A DNA stretch of 64,000 bases from Aspidapion aeneum (taxonomy: Eukaryota > Arthropoda > Insecta > Coleoptera > Brentidae). The stretch covers positions 40,991,909-41,055,908 of the forward strand of contig OY755045.1 of NCBI GenBank assembly GCA_963576565.1, given 5' to 3'. Position numbers and translations under genes: made by a program. The notes under the pieces are model-generated. The model was not told the DNA's origin. It saw nothing but the letters and a program-made list of their open reading frames with translations, and ran no database searches. Positions 45,487 through 55,941 of this stretch are shown piece by piece; the stretch's first letter is position 1; each line of letters begins with the position of its first letter.

Positions 45487-46761
45487 ATGCCTACTAGACA
45501 AGGATCAGCAAAGATGGAAGATCTAACTAAAATGATGCAGGCTCTAGCAGCTCAAATGGCTCAAAACCAAAACGATATAAAACACACCATGGACGACGTG
45601 AGACAGACCATGGAACAAAACCAGAACGATATGAAACAGACATTTGAGCAGAGATTAGATGGCATTCAAGAAAACTTCGATCAAATAAAGAGCAACTCCG
45701 AACAGCTGAGAGAAGAGTTTAAGACTGCAACCGAAGACCTTAAGGAAGAAATAACTCAAAGAGTGCATAGCGTGGAACAAAAGGTACAAAATAAATTACA
45801 GAATGTAGAAGAAAAGGTACAAAATGTTGAGGAGAAGGTACAAAATGTTGAAGAAAAAGTGGAGAACAAATTACAGAATGTTAGGGAAGCAGTTTTTCAA
45901 ACCATGGAAGAAAGATTCCAGGACGTGTCAAAACAGCTTATACAGCTTCAAAAAGAACACAACAAAATAAAAGCTCAGGGATGTGTCGTGAATTCCAACC
46001 AAAACATTAAGCCTCCAAATTTTGATGGTACGTCTTCCTGGTCTACTTACAAACAACAGTTTGAAGCTGCCGCAGCTGCAAATGGTTGGGATGATGACGA
46101 AAAAGCTAGAGCTTTGTTAGTAGCTCTGCGAGAACCTGCTCTGGGACTTTTACGGTCCATTCCAGTCGAACAAAAACAGAATTATAACGCTTTAGTGGCA
46201 GCGTTAGAAAGAAGATATGGAGATGAACATTTACGAAATTTGCATTGGTCAGAATTAAATATTCGTCAGCAAAGACTAGGAGAGTCATTACAAGAGTATG
46301 AAGCGGATATCAGGAGGCTGATGTACTTGGCTTACCCAGAAATGCCAGAAAATTACAGAGATCCCTTCACGGTAGATCGCTTTATTAACGGCTTGCGAGA
46401 CACGGACTTAGCAAAATTACTACGTCGAGAACGCTTCCATAACAGCAGTGAAGTGTTGATTCGAGCCCTTGAAATTGAATCATCAAATAATATGTCCAGG
46501 CCAAAAGTAAGAGGTGTTTCAATTCAGGAGGGAGAAGAAATGAGCACTGGAGATGAGGTCAACTTAAAAACGCTAAACCAACTGTTTCAATCACTGATAG
46601 AGAAGATTGATTCTTTGAAAGAAAGTAGACGATCCCCTCCAAATGTAAAGTGTTTCAGATGCGGACGTACAGGGCATATTCAACGCGATCGTCGTGTCCA
46701 AATGAGGTCTCGCTCACCATCTAGTGGGACAGAATACCGAAGAAGAGATCAGGAAAACTAA
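45487..46761 (+). CDS. Gypsy Gag
   Basis: 424 residues from ATG at 45487. The N-terminal third is a long coiled coil with the repeated heptads NVEEKVQ (about residues 100-135). A retrotransposon Gag capsid-like region follows, with PPNFDGTSSWSTYKQQFE, WDDDEKARALLVALREPA and a QSLQEYEADIRRL-like segment. Near the C-terminus is a CCHC zinc knuckle, CFRCGRTGHIQRDR, in which the last Cys is Arg. Gag forms the particle and the knuckle binds RNA, so this copy may package poorly. It ends just before pol, which is in the -1 frame. Confidence 0.92.
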   Translation: MPTRQGSAKMEDLTKMMQALAAQMAQNQNDIKHTMDDVRQTMEQNQNDMKQTFEQRLDGIQENFDQIKSNSEQLREEFKTATEDLKEEITQRVHSVEQKVQNKLQNVEEKVQNVEEKVQNVEEKVENKLQNVREAVFQTMEERFQDVSKQLIQLQKEHNKIKAQGCVVNSNQNIKPPNFDGTSSWSTYKQQFEAAAAANGWDDDEKARALLVALREPALGLLRSIPVEQKQNYNALVAALERRYGDEHLRNLHWSELNIRQQRLGESLQEYEADIRRLMYLAYPEMPENYRDPFTVDRFINGLRDTDLAKLLRRERFHNSSEVLIRALEIESSNNMSRPKVRGVSIQEGEEMSTGDEVNLKTLNQLFQSLIEKIDSLKESRRSPPNVKCFRCGRTGHIQRDRRVQMRSRSPSSGTEYRRRDQEN

Positions 46762-49700
46762 AACTAGTCAACGCAGAGGGGCGGGTGTTGGCTAATGGGA
46801 ATTTAGCCCCTAAAATTTACTCTATCAAGAGCTTAAAACATACTGCTGACAGTCTTAACATCGACGGACTTATTAATGGAAGAAAAGTTAATATAACAGT
46901 AGGCACTGGTGCTGCCATATCATTGCTTAGGTCCAAAATAGCAACGAGATATAAAATTCGACCAACAGAAAAGAAAATAACACTTAAGACTGTGACTGGA
47001 GAATCCGCCGACGTGTTGGGGCAGACAGAGATAGACCTACAGCTGGGAAGATTGAAGATTCGCCACACTGTATTGGTTGCCGAAATAGAAGACGAATTTA
47101 TTTTGGGAATGGACTTGATAAGTAAGCATGGATTTGCGTTTGATAATAAACTTAATACCCTAAGATTTGGGAATGAAGAGTTCATTTTGTCAAATAGTCA
47201 CTTCAATAAAGAACCAATAAAGGTCGCGGCAGTATGTACAACAAGACTGGTCGGTAAAACCGATAAAGACATCCCGATTAGAGTCGCCAATATTTTCCCA
47301 AATAGTGTCAAAATTAATAAGGGGGAGGTGGTAGCATTATTTGAGCCAACTTCGGAGGATAAAAGTAAGTTACCAACGGAGGTACTTCAGCAATTTCAGT
47401 CAACTTGGCAATATCTCACTCCAGAAGAATTTCGTAAAGCGAGAGAGTTTATAGAAGAACAAAGTAATATCTTTGAAACTAAGAGTAGTTCGGGACGCAC
47501 AAACCTTATTCAACATTCCATCAACACTGGCGATGCCCAACCGATAAGACAGCCCCCAAGAAGACTACCATTGGCCAAACAAGAAGTTCACAATCTCATT
47601 AATAAAATGCTCAGCGACGGTGTTATTGAAGAGTCATCAAGTCCTTGGTCATCTCCTGTGGTGTTGGTCACTAAAAAGGATGGAAGTACTAGATTTTGTG
47701 TCGATTACAGGAAACTTAACGATGTGACCAAGAAAGATAGTTACCCACTGCCAAGAATAGATGACACATTAACAACATTGGCAGGATCATATTGGTTTTC
47801 TACTCTTGACCTGAAAAGTGGGTATTGGCAAGTAGGAATCTTTGAAAGATATAAAGAGAAGACTGCATTCTCTGCTGGAAGTGGACTTTATCAGTTTAAT
47901 GTGATGCCATTTGGCCTATGCAATGCCCCAGCTACATTTGAAAGACTAATGGAAGTCGTTCTACGAGGCCTTACTTGGAAAACCTGCTTAGTCTATTTGG
48001 ATGATGTCATAGTAATGGGAAAATCATTTCAAGATCATCTAGATAATTTACGAGAAGTATTCTCAAGAATCAGGAACGCAAATCTTAAATTGAACTCAAA
48101 GAAATGTTTTCTGTTCCAAGAAAAAGTTGAGTTCCTGGGTCACGTCGTTTCCCGAGAAGGCATCCATACCGACGAAAAGAAGTTACAAGCAATAAAAGAA
48201 TGGCCTCAACCTCGTGACAAACATGAATTGAGAAGCTTTTTGGGTCTGTGTACATACTACAGACGATTTGTGGAAGGATTCGCCAAAATAGCGTCTCCAT
48301 TACATAGACTTACAGAAGATAAAGCTTCTTACAAATGGAATACCGAATGTGACCAAGCATTTAGAAGACCAAAAGCAGCATTATGTTCTAGTCCGATTCT
48401 TGCATATCCCATTCCAAAAGGAAAATTCATATTAGATACTGATGCGAGCAACGATGGCATAGGAGCAGTACTCTCCCAAGTACAAGATGGAGAAGAACGG
48501 GTCATCGAATTTTTCAGCAAGAAGCTATCCAAACCAGAGAGAAATTATTGTGTTACTAGAAAAGAGCTCCTAGCCATAGTTAAATCCGTAGATCACTTTC
48601 ACAAATATCTCTACGGACAAGAGTTTCTGATTAGAACGGATCATGCTGCGTTACAGTGGCTCATGAAAATGAAACAACCTGAGGGGCAAGTCGCGAGATG
48701 GATAGAAAAGCTACAACAATACCATTATCAAATTAAGCACCGAGCGGGAAAGGTGCATAATAATGCAGATGCATTGTCCAGAAGACCTTGCCCTGAGGAT
48801 TGTAAACATTGCAGGAAAATTGACCAAAAAGAAGGAATTACCTACGTGCGCCAGATAAAGTTAGAACCAGATGAAAAATGGATGTCGGCTTCGATTAGAA
48901 CCACACAACTTAACGACAAAGATGTAGGACCTATCTTGCGATTGAAAGAAGAGAACAAGCCACGAACATCATGGCAAGATATCGCAAACCAAGGGGTAAT
49001 ATTCAAATCACTGTGGGCACAATGGGATTCACTGATAGTAGAAGAAAACATCCTTAAACGTGCCTGGGAAAGTGCCGATGGCCTTACTGTGATTAACCAA
49101 GTAGTGGTTCCTAGGAGCATGGTAGACAATATAATGGCCGAATGCCATGGTGGAAAATCAGGCGCGCACCTAGGCATAAATAAAACCATGGACAAAATTC
49201 GAAACCGATTTTATTGGGTCAATTACTTTCAAGATGTGAAAAACTGGTGCCGCCGATGTTCGACTTGTGCAGCCAGCCAAGGTCCCAAAACAAGGTCCAG
49301 AGGTCAAATGAAACAATATAACGTAGGTCTACCATTCGAACGCATTGCTATTGATGTGGCCGGACCATTTCCAGAAACTAAAAAGGGCAACAAATACATC
49401 CTTGTTGTCATGGATTACTTTAGCAAATGGCCAGAAGTTTTTGCTTTGCCTAACCAAGAGGCCGCTACAGTTGCAGAAGTTCTGGTAAATGATGTTTTCA
49501 GCCGATTTGGCATTCCTTTGGAACTACATTCAGATCAAGGAAGAAACTTTGAATCAAAGCTCTTCCAGAATCTCTGTGACCTTTTAGGAATACATAAAAC
49601 ACGGACTACTGCTTTACATCCGCAGTCAGATGGCATGGTTGAAAGATTTAATAAAACAATAGAAGAACATCTTTGCAAAGTTGTTGATGAGCACCAAACA

Positions 49701-50198
49701 GATTGGGACCAATATATTCCATTGTTTTTGATGGCCTATAGAACCGCCATTCACAATACGACAGGAGCTACTCCATCTAGTATCCTGTTTGGTAGAGAAC
49801 TGCGTTTACCATGTGATATCATGTTTGGTTCACCTGAAGAAGCACACTTAGAGGTTAATGACTATGTCGAACGTTTAAGGCAAAAGCTGCACAATATCCA
49901 TGAAGTGGTTAGAGAGCGAATAGAAATAGCCAGTGACCGCATGAAAGTGAGATATGATCTGAAAGCAAACTCTTCAGGGTTCAAAGAGAATGATCAAGTC
50001 TGGCTATACAATCCTCAACGCAAGAAAGGAAGATCACCTAAGTTGACACCACCATGGGAAGGGCCTTATAAAGTTGTTAAGAGAATTAATGATGTAGTCT
50101 ACCGAATCCAGAGAAGCCCGAAGTCCAAGATGAAAGTTGTTCATCTAGACAGACTAAAACCTTACCTGGGAAATGTTGATCGAGACGATCAAACCTGA
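46758..50198 (+). CDS. Gypsy Pol polyprotein (PR-RT-RH-IN)
   Basis: Open for about 1147 codons in the -1 frame relative to Gag. The sequence GGAAAAC at 46752-46758 just before the Gag stop is a candidate slip site, though not a canonical one. The protease region has VGTGAAISLL; the catalytic Asp of DTG is Gly (GGC for GAC). RT keeps FCVDYRKLN, PFGLCNAPATF and YLDD. RNase H keeps LDTDASNDGIGAVL and TDHAALQWL. Integrase has the HHCC finger (CHGGKSGAHLG, CRRCSTC), DD35E residues in AIDVAGPF, HSDQGRNFE and MVERFNK, and a C-terminal GPY module (WEGPYKVV). Apart from the protease it looks functional. There is no env. Confidence 0.95.
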   Translation, partial: LKLVNAEGRVLANGNLAPKIYSIKSLKHTADSLNIDGLINGRKVNITVGTGAAISLLRSKIATRYKIRPTEKKITLKTVTGESADVLGQTEIDLQLGRLKIRHTVLVAEIEDEFILGMDLISKHGFAFDNKLNTLRFGNEEFILSNSHFNKEPIKVAAVCTTRLVGKTDKDIPIRVANIFPNSVKINKGEVVALFEPTSEDKSKLPTEVLQQFQSTWQYLTPEEFRKAREFIEEQSNIFETKSSSGRTNLIQHSINTGDAQPIRQPPRRLPLAKQEVHNLINKMLSDGVIEESSSPWSSPVVLVTKKDGSTRFCVDYRKLNDVTKKDSYPLPRIDDTLTTLAGSYWFSTLDLKSGYWQVGIFERYKEKTAFSAGSGLYQFNVMPFGLCNAPATFERLMEVVLRGLTWKTCLVYLDDVIVMGKSFQDHLDNLREVFSRIRNANLKLNSKKCFLFQEKVEFLGHVVSREGIHTDEKKLQAIKEWPQPRDKHELRSFLGLCTYYRRFVEGFAKIASPLHRLTEDKASYKWNTECDQAFRRPKAALCSSPILAYPIPKGKFILDTDASNDGIGAVLSQVQDGEERVIEFFSKKLSKPERNYCVTRKELLAIVKSVDHFHKYLYGQEFLIRTDHAALQWLMKMKQPEGQVARWIEKLQQYHYQIKHRAGKVHNNADALSRRPCPEDCKHCRKIDQKEGITYVRQIKLEPDEKWMSASIRTTQLNDKDVGPILRLKEENKPRTSWQDIANQGVIFKSLWAQWDSLIVEENILKRAWESADGLTVINQVVVPRSMVDNIMAECHGGKSGAHLGINKTMDKIRNRFYWVNYFQDVKNWCRRCSTCAASQGPKTRSRGQMKQYNVGLPFERIAIDVAGPFPETKKGNKYILVVMDYFSKWPEVFALPNQEAATVAEVLVNDVFSRFGIPLELHSDQGRNFESKLFQNLCDLLGIHKTRTTALHPQSDGMVERFNKTIEEHLCKVVDEHQTDWDQYIPLFLMAYRTAIHNTTGATPSSILFGRELRLPCDIMFGSPEEAHLEVNDYVERLRQKLHNIHEVVRERIEIASDRMKVRYDLKANSSGFKENDQVWLYNPQRKKGRSPKLTPPWEGPYKVVKRINDVVYRIQRSPKSKMKVVHLDRLKPYLGNVDRDDQT

Positions 50199-50210
50199 AG
50201 AGGAGGATAG
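50197..50210 (+). promoter_or_regulatory. Gypsy polypurine tract
   Basis: GAAGAGGAGGATAG directly precedes the 3' LTR; it is the usual primer site for plus-strand DNA synthesis. Confidence 0.75.
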
Positions 50211-50626
50211 TGTTACAAATTTAAGTTATTTAAATTTTATAATTGGAATTTATTTAGGTTTAGTGTAGTATTAGGTTGATTTATCTTAAGGTTGTATTCT
50301 TAGTCTAGGTTTTAGTTGCGTTATCTGTGACTTGCGGTCGCAATAATACGAGAACTTTCCGGACGTCGAAGGCTGCCGGAAAGTTCGAGAGAGATGGACG
50401 ATCCTATATATAGGGCCGGGGTCGCGCACCAGGATTCAGTCACAGATAACCAATGGTAGTGATCGCTAGATGTTAACGCGAAGTTAATAGGCGTATTAAA
50501 GTAGTGAATTATTAGCAAGTTATTAGTAAGTTTAAGTGCGTGTTTTTGTACATAATTTGTCGAAATAAATTGACGTATCGTTTTCAACAATTGCGAGTTT
50601 TAATTTGTCGTTGTGAACCCGTAAAA
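50211..50626 (+). repeat. Gypsy 3' LTR
   Basis: 416 bp, identical by eye to the 5' LTR except that the terminal CA is AA. Confidence 0.95.
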
Positions 50627-50769
50627 ATATGTTAGAATTTAATTGTTTTGATAGTGATTATCAATTTGTTATGTCGATTACTTTTATTTTTGTGAAACAA
50701 ATGTGTGGTTTCCTGGTCTAACCACCAGGCATCAGTAAATCTTAGAGGTATCAGAAAAATCTAAGATTA

Positions 50770-51065
50770 TTGGTTTTTGGTTCTTTGTGGATGCTACAGT
50801 CATTAATTCCTACATCATATCCAGAACAAGCGAAACGTGGTCGTAAAAGGACAGAGAAACCCACAAATAAATTCAAAACTCTTGTACCGCAAGAAGTAAA
50901 GTACGATAAAAATGCTCAAATTATGCCCATTCTAACTACTTCCTTTAGATGTACCAGATGCAGTAGCTGCAAGGAACCACATCTCACCGTATGGAAGGCT
51001 CGACATGTAACGTCGGGTTATGCCTAAAAGATGTAAGATACTGTTTTTACGAATTCCATAAACCA
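50770..51065 (+). pseudogene. piggyBac transposase, C-terminal remnant
   Basis: Reads VPQEVKYDKNAQIM, then CTRCSSCKEPHLTVW. After a one-base frameshift near 51000 it continues TCNVGLCLKDVRYCFYEFHK and a stop. This is the Cys-rich C-terminal zinc-binding domain of piggyBac transposases with its CxxC, CxxxH-like and final H residues. The catalytic DDD core is absent. Confidence 0.82.
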
Positions 51066-51348
51066 TAGTGAGTGACTAGTGGTTAGTCCAGATAACCACC
51101 GTTTAATTTTTGTTAAAAAAAGACACTAACTTTTATACTATTTTATGTTCAAATACCCATTTAAACAAAGATTTTTTAGTTGAAACTGGTTTTTTTGTAA
51201 TTTAATTAATTACGTCCTCAAAGGGTTGAAGACAAACAGCTGTTTCGTGACGTGACCATCAAAAAAAAATCAGCTCCCGATGTGACGTCAACAAAGTGGA
51301 GAATCGTGGCCCTTATATTAAAATATGTCAACATACAGGGACTCTACT

Positions 51349-52010
51349 ACCGGGTAGCCATGGACGTACGTAAAGAGAGGCAGGGGGCATTTCCCCCTGT
51401 AAATGTAAAAAATAATTTAATATTTCCTAATTTCTAAGCAAAACAATCAATTAATCAAGCACCTCCCAGTTTAAATATCTGTAATAAATAATTTAATAAT
51501 CTATGATCGAAACTATTGTGTTTAAAATAAAGAAAGCCAATGGAAGTCCGAAATTGTGTTTCTACTCAATCATTGTCTAAGAGTTTCAAACAAATAATCG
51601 AAACTATTATTTTCTAAACAGCTATTTAAAATAAACAATGTTCTATTATTCTCAGCATCTTTTGGATCGTCCCTCGTTTTGCACGCTCAAGCTTAAATCT
51701 TTTTAGATAGGCCACCAGTAAATCGCGTCGTTTCACAACCAGAGCCCAGATTCTGTGTACTGTCGAATTCCATAGACATTTCGTCCTCTCTTTCTATTTT
51801 TCGCAATTAGTAGGCGATATAATATATCGCTATTAAATTATACAGTGTACTGAATCATTTTGAGATTGAACTCGGATCGCTCGGGAGCGGTTTTTGATCG
51901 TCGATCGAAAACGGTATAATTTTCAATAGTGCCTATGCTGTTATTATTATTTTCCTTTGGTGCTGGTCTATTAAACTCTGCATGAGCATACACAGAAAAA
52001 AAATTAATAA
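51349..52010. other. Unassigned sequence
   Basis: A minus-strand frame around 51655-51800 reads ALVVKRRDLLVAYLKRFKLE and looks protein-like, but I do not recognise it and see no good splice acceptor. It could be a fragment of a mobile element. Nothing else is supportable. Confidence 0.3.
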
Positions 52011-52537
52011 AAAAACACCCAACAGCAAAATAATATGAAAAATATGAACTTTTTTAATAAAATTATGAAAAATATGAAATTAAGAAAACAAAATATGAAG
52101 GAAATATGAAACTACTATCATCTAACAAATGGCTTGTTCTGTCAAACCCAACTTTTTTGTAGGAAAACTCATTTACTAAGCAAAAATATATTTTTTTATC
52201 TTCATTTTATTTATTAAGACAAGTATTAGCAAACATTTTCAAGTTGAATTAGGCCTGGATGGGGTATGACCAAACAAAAACAAGGCACATTTTTTAAAGC
52301 ATATTTTACACCAAGGTATAAGGTGTTTCCGTATTTTTAAACCAAGGTCTACTGCAATTATTCGAAGAAATAGAAAATTATAAATGCAAAAGTTGTAGGC
52401 TTTATCCTATACCATCAAAAAAACTTATAAAATACTCTGCCAATATATGGGCCCCTAAGCTCACACTAGGTACTATAGTTATAGTGTACGTGTGAGCTAA
52501 TATAACTAAAAACTGAAATATATTTTATTCAACTCCA

Positions 52538-52862
52538 GACTAAATTACCTTTTGTTTGATATCACACAAGCCATGTTTTGACTTAAACTCAAATTTTTGA
52601 AATCTACCCCCACCCTTACAAAAAAAAACAAAAACTAAAATGTATTTTGTTAAAGTCCGGACTCAATTACCTTTCGTTTGATATCACACACGCCATATTT
52701 TCACTTAAACTCTAATTTTTAAAATATACCCCCACCCTTTTTTTTTAAATAAATTAAAATGTATTTTGTTTAACTGCAGACTCAATTACCTTTCGTTTAA
52801 TATCACACACGCTATATTTTCACATAAACTCTAATTTTTTAAATCTACCCCCACCCTTTTAT
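52538..52862 (+). repeat. Three ~120-bp tandem repeats
   Basis: Copies begin at 52538, 52660 and 52779 (GACTCAATTACCTTTCGTTT), each containing GATATCACAC and ending CTACCCCCACCCTT. They are clearly diverged from each other. Confidence 0.85.
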
Positions 52863-52987
52863 TTGGTTTGTGTTCGGTGGATTTTGTTCATTTTTAAATG
52901 GGACCATCTCGACCCAAGACCCAGCCTAGGTACCAAATTTCATTAAAATCGGCCAAGCGGTTTTTGAGTTATGCGCGTTGGTCGTTA

Positions 52988-53043
52988 CAGACAGACATAC
53001 AGACACACAGACAGACATACAGACAGACAGACAGACAGACAGA
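52988..53043 (+). repeat. (ACAG)n microsatellite
   Basis: An imperfect run of ACAG/ACAC/ATAC tetramers ends in a pure ACAG stretch. Confidence 0.9.
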
Positions 53044-53884
53044 CGGCGCAACAAAAAAGTTTCAAAATCATCTGAAACGCAAAGATATATAAAAAATTTT
53101 GAAATCGGAGCAACTTTTTTTTTCTCGAAAAAATTAGGATCACCATAGCTCACACTACTATAGTATAGTATATGTGTGAGCTAAAAACACAAACATTGTA
53201 AATCTCTTACGGAACATCCTACAAATTAATATATTAATGATTTCACTTAAAAATAGATATTTTCTTTGTAAACTCAAAAATATATGATAAACTGCCATTT
53301 GGTAAAGCCACTGTTAAAATATTAGTATCTACAATTTCTAGCAGTTTGGGACCTACTCTACATTTCTTGAAAATAGGTACCCTATTTCCTATCTCTTGAA
53401 ATAAGTGCAGTAGACCTTTGTGGAAATATACCAAAACACCCTGTACATCTAGTAACACAGAAAACTTAAGTAAACTCGATGATATAATTGGTATACTTTA
53501 AATACCTATTCCGAGCTCAAACATTTAAAAAAACTCAACATTACAGAGTAAAAGAATAAAATTCATGAAAAAGCTCTGCTCAATTAGACTTTTTCAGAAC
53601 TAACCACGAATGACCAAAACAACTAATTAACATAAAAAATGCAACAAACATAAGAATAATAAAACAAAAGGCAAAAAAGCCCTACTCTATTCAGACTTTC
53701 TCAGAGGCAACAAACTAATAATAAACTAAAAGGAACTCAAAATTCAAGACTAGGAAAAATATTGAAAATTTCCATACTTATTCTATGACTGAAGTTTCTT
53801 CATTGGGGAAAATATGAAAAATATGAAGGTTTATGATATGATATGCAACTAGTAGTTACAAGTAAATTTAGCAGTTGGGTGTTC

Positions 53885-55575
53885 TTATTATTTAAACATT
53901 TTTTTATTTCCAACTTTTAGGTTTTATTCTTATTCAGCCCTATAAAAAACACTATGCATTTACAATTTTAGCTTTACCCAAAAAGTACGTGTAGATTCTC
54001 TACGGAAGCAAACAGTGTTACCTTCCATTGAGTGAAGGTGGGGGAGGAGAGAGGAAATCGACAACGCTGCTTGCTACACTGCAGAAGTCCTGCAAAAGTT
54101 CTCTTAAAAAATCTAATAATTTATCAGTAAATAGTGAGTTTTAAAACTTCGACATTCACAGAAACCCCAGAAGACTTCTTTACCGCGGTAAGTGAAAAAA
54201 CCGCCAAGCAACGGCATGTTTAAGTAATAATTAGAAGAATCTACGAATATATCACATTTAAAGGTCAAACGGTCAAATTATCTTCGTACCGAGCACAGTA
54301 CGCAATCACACGGTACCAGATTCCAGCGTTGCCGAGAGTACTATTTGGTAGCAAGTCGACACTATCGCTGAAAGTGGAGACATATCTATGAGAAGTCTTA
54401 CACCAGTATTTACTAAGGCGTAGGTTTAAGTCTAGGTTTTGGTTTAAGTTTAAGGTATACGTTTAAAATTTCAATGTGCATTGGTTTGGAAAAATGGATT
54501 TTTTGCCGAAACAGGCAGCAATTGATTTGGTATTTTACCTGTATGGACAATAAAATGTCCTAAAAATTGAAATTTAAGACGATTTGTTCTTGAAATGGAC
54601 CATATAGACCGGAAAAAAAGAAGAAAACATGGAAAACTGATTTTTCTACAACTGTCTAATTTAGACTTCTTCTTAACTTTAAACCCCTAGGTCATGGGAT
54701 TCCGACTTAAAAACGTCCTAAATTTTAAACTACCTACGGGGGGTGGTATCTCATTGTAACGAAAACAATCACGTTTTTGTTAATTTATTTATTAAAAATG
54801 TAAAATTTGATCATATTTAGGAACGATATGACAAAATTTTATACGATTTTTAGCTTCAATTAACTATTAGAGCGAGTTTTTTAGGGCAATGTACACAAGG
54901 CTGGATAAACCGTTTAGTACTAAATTCTCATATCTCTCTTATAATTTAGCATGTAGCTTTAAAACGATATTTGCCTTGACGAGGAAAGAAAAAAAAAACG
55001 ATCTTCAGATTAAAATCCAAAAAAACTCACACGTGATTTGTTTATTTGCAAATAATCTTTAAATTAATATAATAAAAAATGTTTTTATTTATTTATTGAT
55101 TTATTTCATTACTTTTAAAATACAAATTAAAATTATTTGGACCAGTAAATCTCCTCTAAATAACGATTTCGGTTGTTAGTTCCCTTTTTGATTATGCGCA
55201 ATAGTTTAAAAAATCTGTGACGGTTGCTTTTGAGATTTTATGCAACTAAATAATTAGTTGAGGAAGACAACAATTTAGTTTTTCCTTTAATTGGTAGATT
55301 AAAAAGTATAATTTTTAAACCGTATAGATAAAGATAGTTTAATAAATAGGTAGCTACCTAAATTTCACATATTTTGTATATTATTAATGAAAATTTGGAC
55401 AGAAATTTTATTAAAGTCTCAAGTAGAGTAGGGGACAATTCGCCGAGATTTTTTGTTTTACGATATTACTATTAATTGTTTAAACAGTTTTATTTAACTT
55501 GACGTCATATAATATACTTGTTTGATCATAACTTTTTTCAAACTTTTCCAAATAGGTATTTGGTGATTAGTATAC
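53885..55575. other. Unassigned; possible first exon near 54 kb
   Basis: Around 53985-54400 base composition is more even than in the flanks, and a strong plus-strand splice donor CCGCG|GTAAGTG occurs at 54187/54188. The same site also gives a fair donor on the minus strand. No long frame accompanies it, so a non-coding first exon or promoter is only a possibility. From 54480 to 55575 I see nothing. Confidence 0.25.
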
Positions 55576-55941
55576 AATTCAAGGTCGCTGATTCTGATTT
55601 GTAACTTAAACTTTTAAAAAATCAAAATGGCAAAGCCACAATGGTTCACCTTCCTATTTATAAACCGATTTGCCTCAAACTTGAAACGTCGTGGCGCTTA
55701 AGGTAACTCAATACAATTTTTTACTCAAATTTAAAAACATGAAAATGGCAGAACCTAAATAGCGGATTTTCCCATTTATGAACCGATATGCATCATACTC
55801 GGAACTTTACGATCTTTCAGGTCGCTGATTATTATTTTTAACTAAAACTCAAACAAATCACAATGGCGGATGAAAAATGGCGGGCTTTCCCATTTATTAA
55901 CCAATATGCATCAAATTCGGAACTTTAGGGTGTTTCAGGTC
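55576..55941 (+). repeat. ~119-bp satellite, three monomers (left of BEL)
   Basis: Monomers contain AATGGCGGA, TTTCCCATTTATGAACCGAT, CGGAACTTTAGGGTGTTTCA and GGTCGCTGATTATTATTTTT. The ATGGC boxes are near 55624, 55741 and 55860, a period of about 118 bp. The last monomer is cut at CAGGTC by the BEL element and resumes at 62894. Confidence 0.8.

Larger units (their letters stand above)
44389..50626 (+). mobile_element. Ty3/Gypsy LTR retrotransposon, full length and young
   Basis: 6238 bp with 416-bp LTRs, flanked by the 4-bp duplication ATAT (44385-44388, 50627-50630). It has a primer binding site, gag, pol and a purine tract, and no env. The LTRs differ only at the penultimate base, which dates the insertion as recent. 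Pol order is protease, reverse transcriptase, RNase H, integrase, as in Gypsy. It is inserted in the piggyBac remnant. Confidence 0.97.
44118..51225 (+). mobile_element. piggyBac-like element, interrupted by Gypsy
   Basis: Termini CCCTTTCAGGACC and the complement of CCCTTTGAGGACG lie next to TTAA at 44114-44117 and TTGA at 51226-51229. The other MITE copies read TTTTAAAGAC at this point, which confirms a TTAA target with one later A-to-G change. Internal inverted GTGGTTAG motifs occur near both ends. Only the C-terminal end of the transposase remains; the body is deleted and the Gypsy element sits in the left part. Confidence 0.85.
43511..51348. mobile_element. MITE copy C, split by a piggyBac insertion
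   Basis: The ends are a perfect inverted repeat beginning AGTAGAGTCCCTGTATGTTG at 43511-43531 and 51328-51348. Inside, 43540-44113 and 51230-51310 match the MITE copies at 9107-10505 almost throughout (CAAGGCC start, GGCAC-TACAGATTTCCGCG, GCTTCATTAGCTCA-complement, and GTGGAGAATCGTGGCCC). C has 20-odd extra terminal bases that A and B lack, so it is a related subtype or sits within another element. It ends only 32 bp from the acceptor of the host exon at 43290-43478. Confidence 0.7.
52457..53183. mobile_element. Insertion with hairpin termini (TAGCTCACAC)
   Basis: Each end is itself a palindrome: 52457-52499 (AGCTCACAC to GTGTGAGCT) and 53146-53183 (TAGCTCACAC to GTGTGAGCTA). Between them are three tandem ~120-bp repeats, a segment ATTTCATTAAAATCGGCCAA, and an ACAG-rich run. 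The ATCGGCC...GAGTT...GACAGACAG arrangement resembles the tails of several insect mobile elements, but I cannot name the family. Confidence 0.5.
52011..53884. mobile_element. 1.9-kb TIR element, same termini as the MITE at 976-1123
   Basis: The ends AAAAACACCCAAC and GTTGGGTGTTCTT share the terminus, and the right arm (GCAACTAGTAGTTACAAGTA) matches the small MITE. The left subterminal part instead carries repeated ATGAAAAATATGAA, which also occurs in direct orientation near the right end. The interior holds a second element with hairpin ends and a tandem repeat. No transposase frame. Confidence 0.6.

Noticed and set aside
46752..46758. GGAAAAC as a proven -1 frameshift site
   Set aside because: It does permit re-pairing at the A site, but the P-site part is not of the X-XXY type. 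Mentioned only as a candidate.
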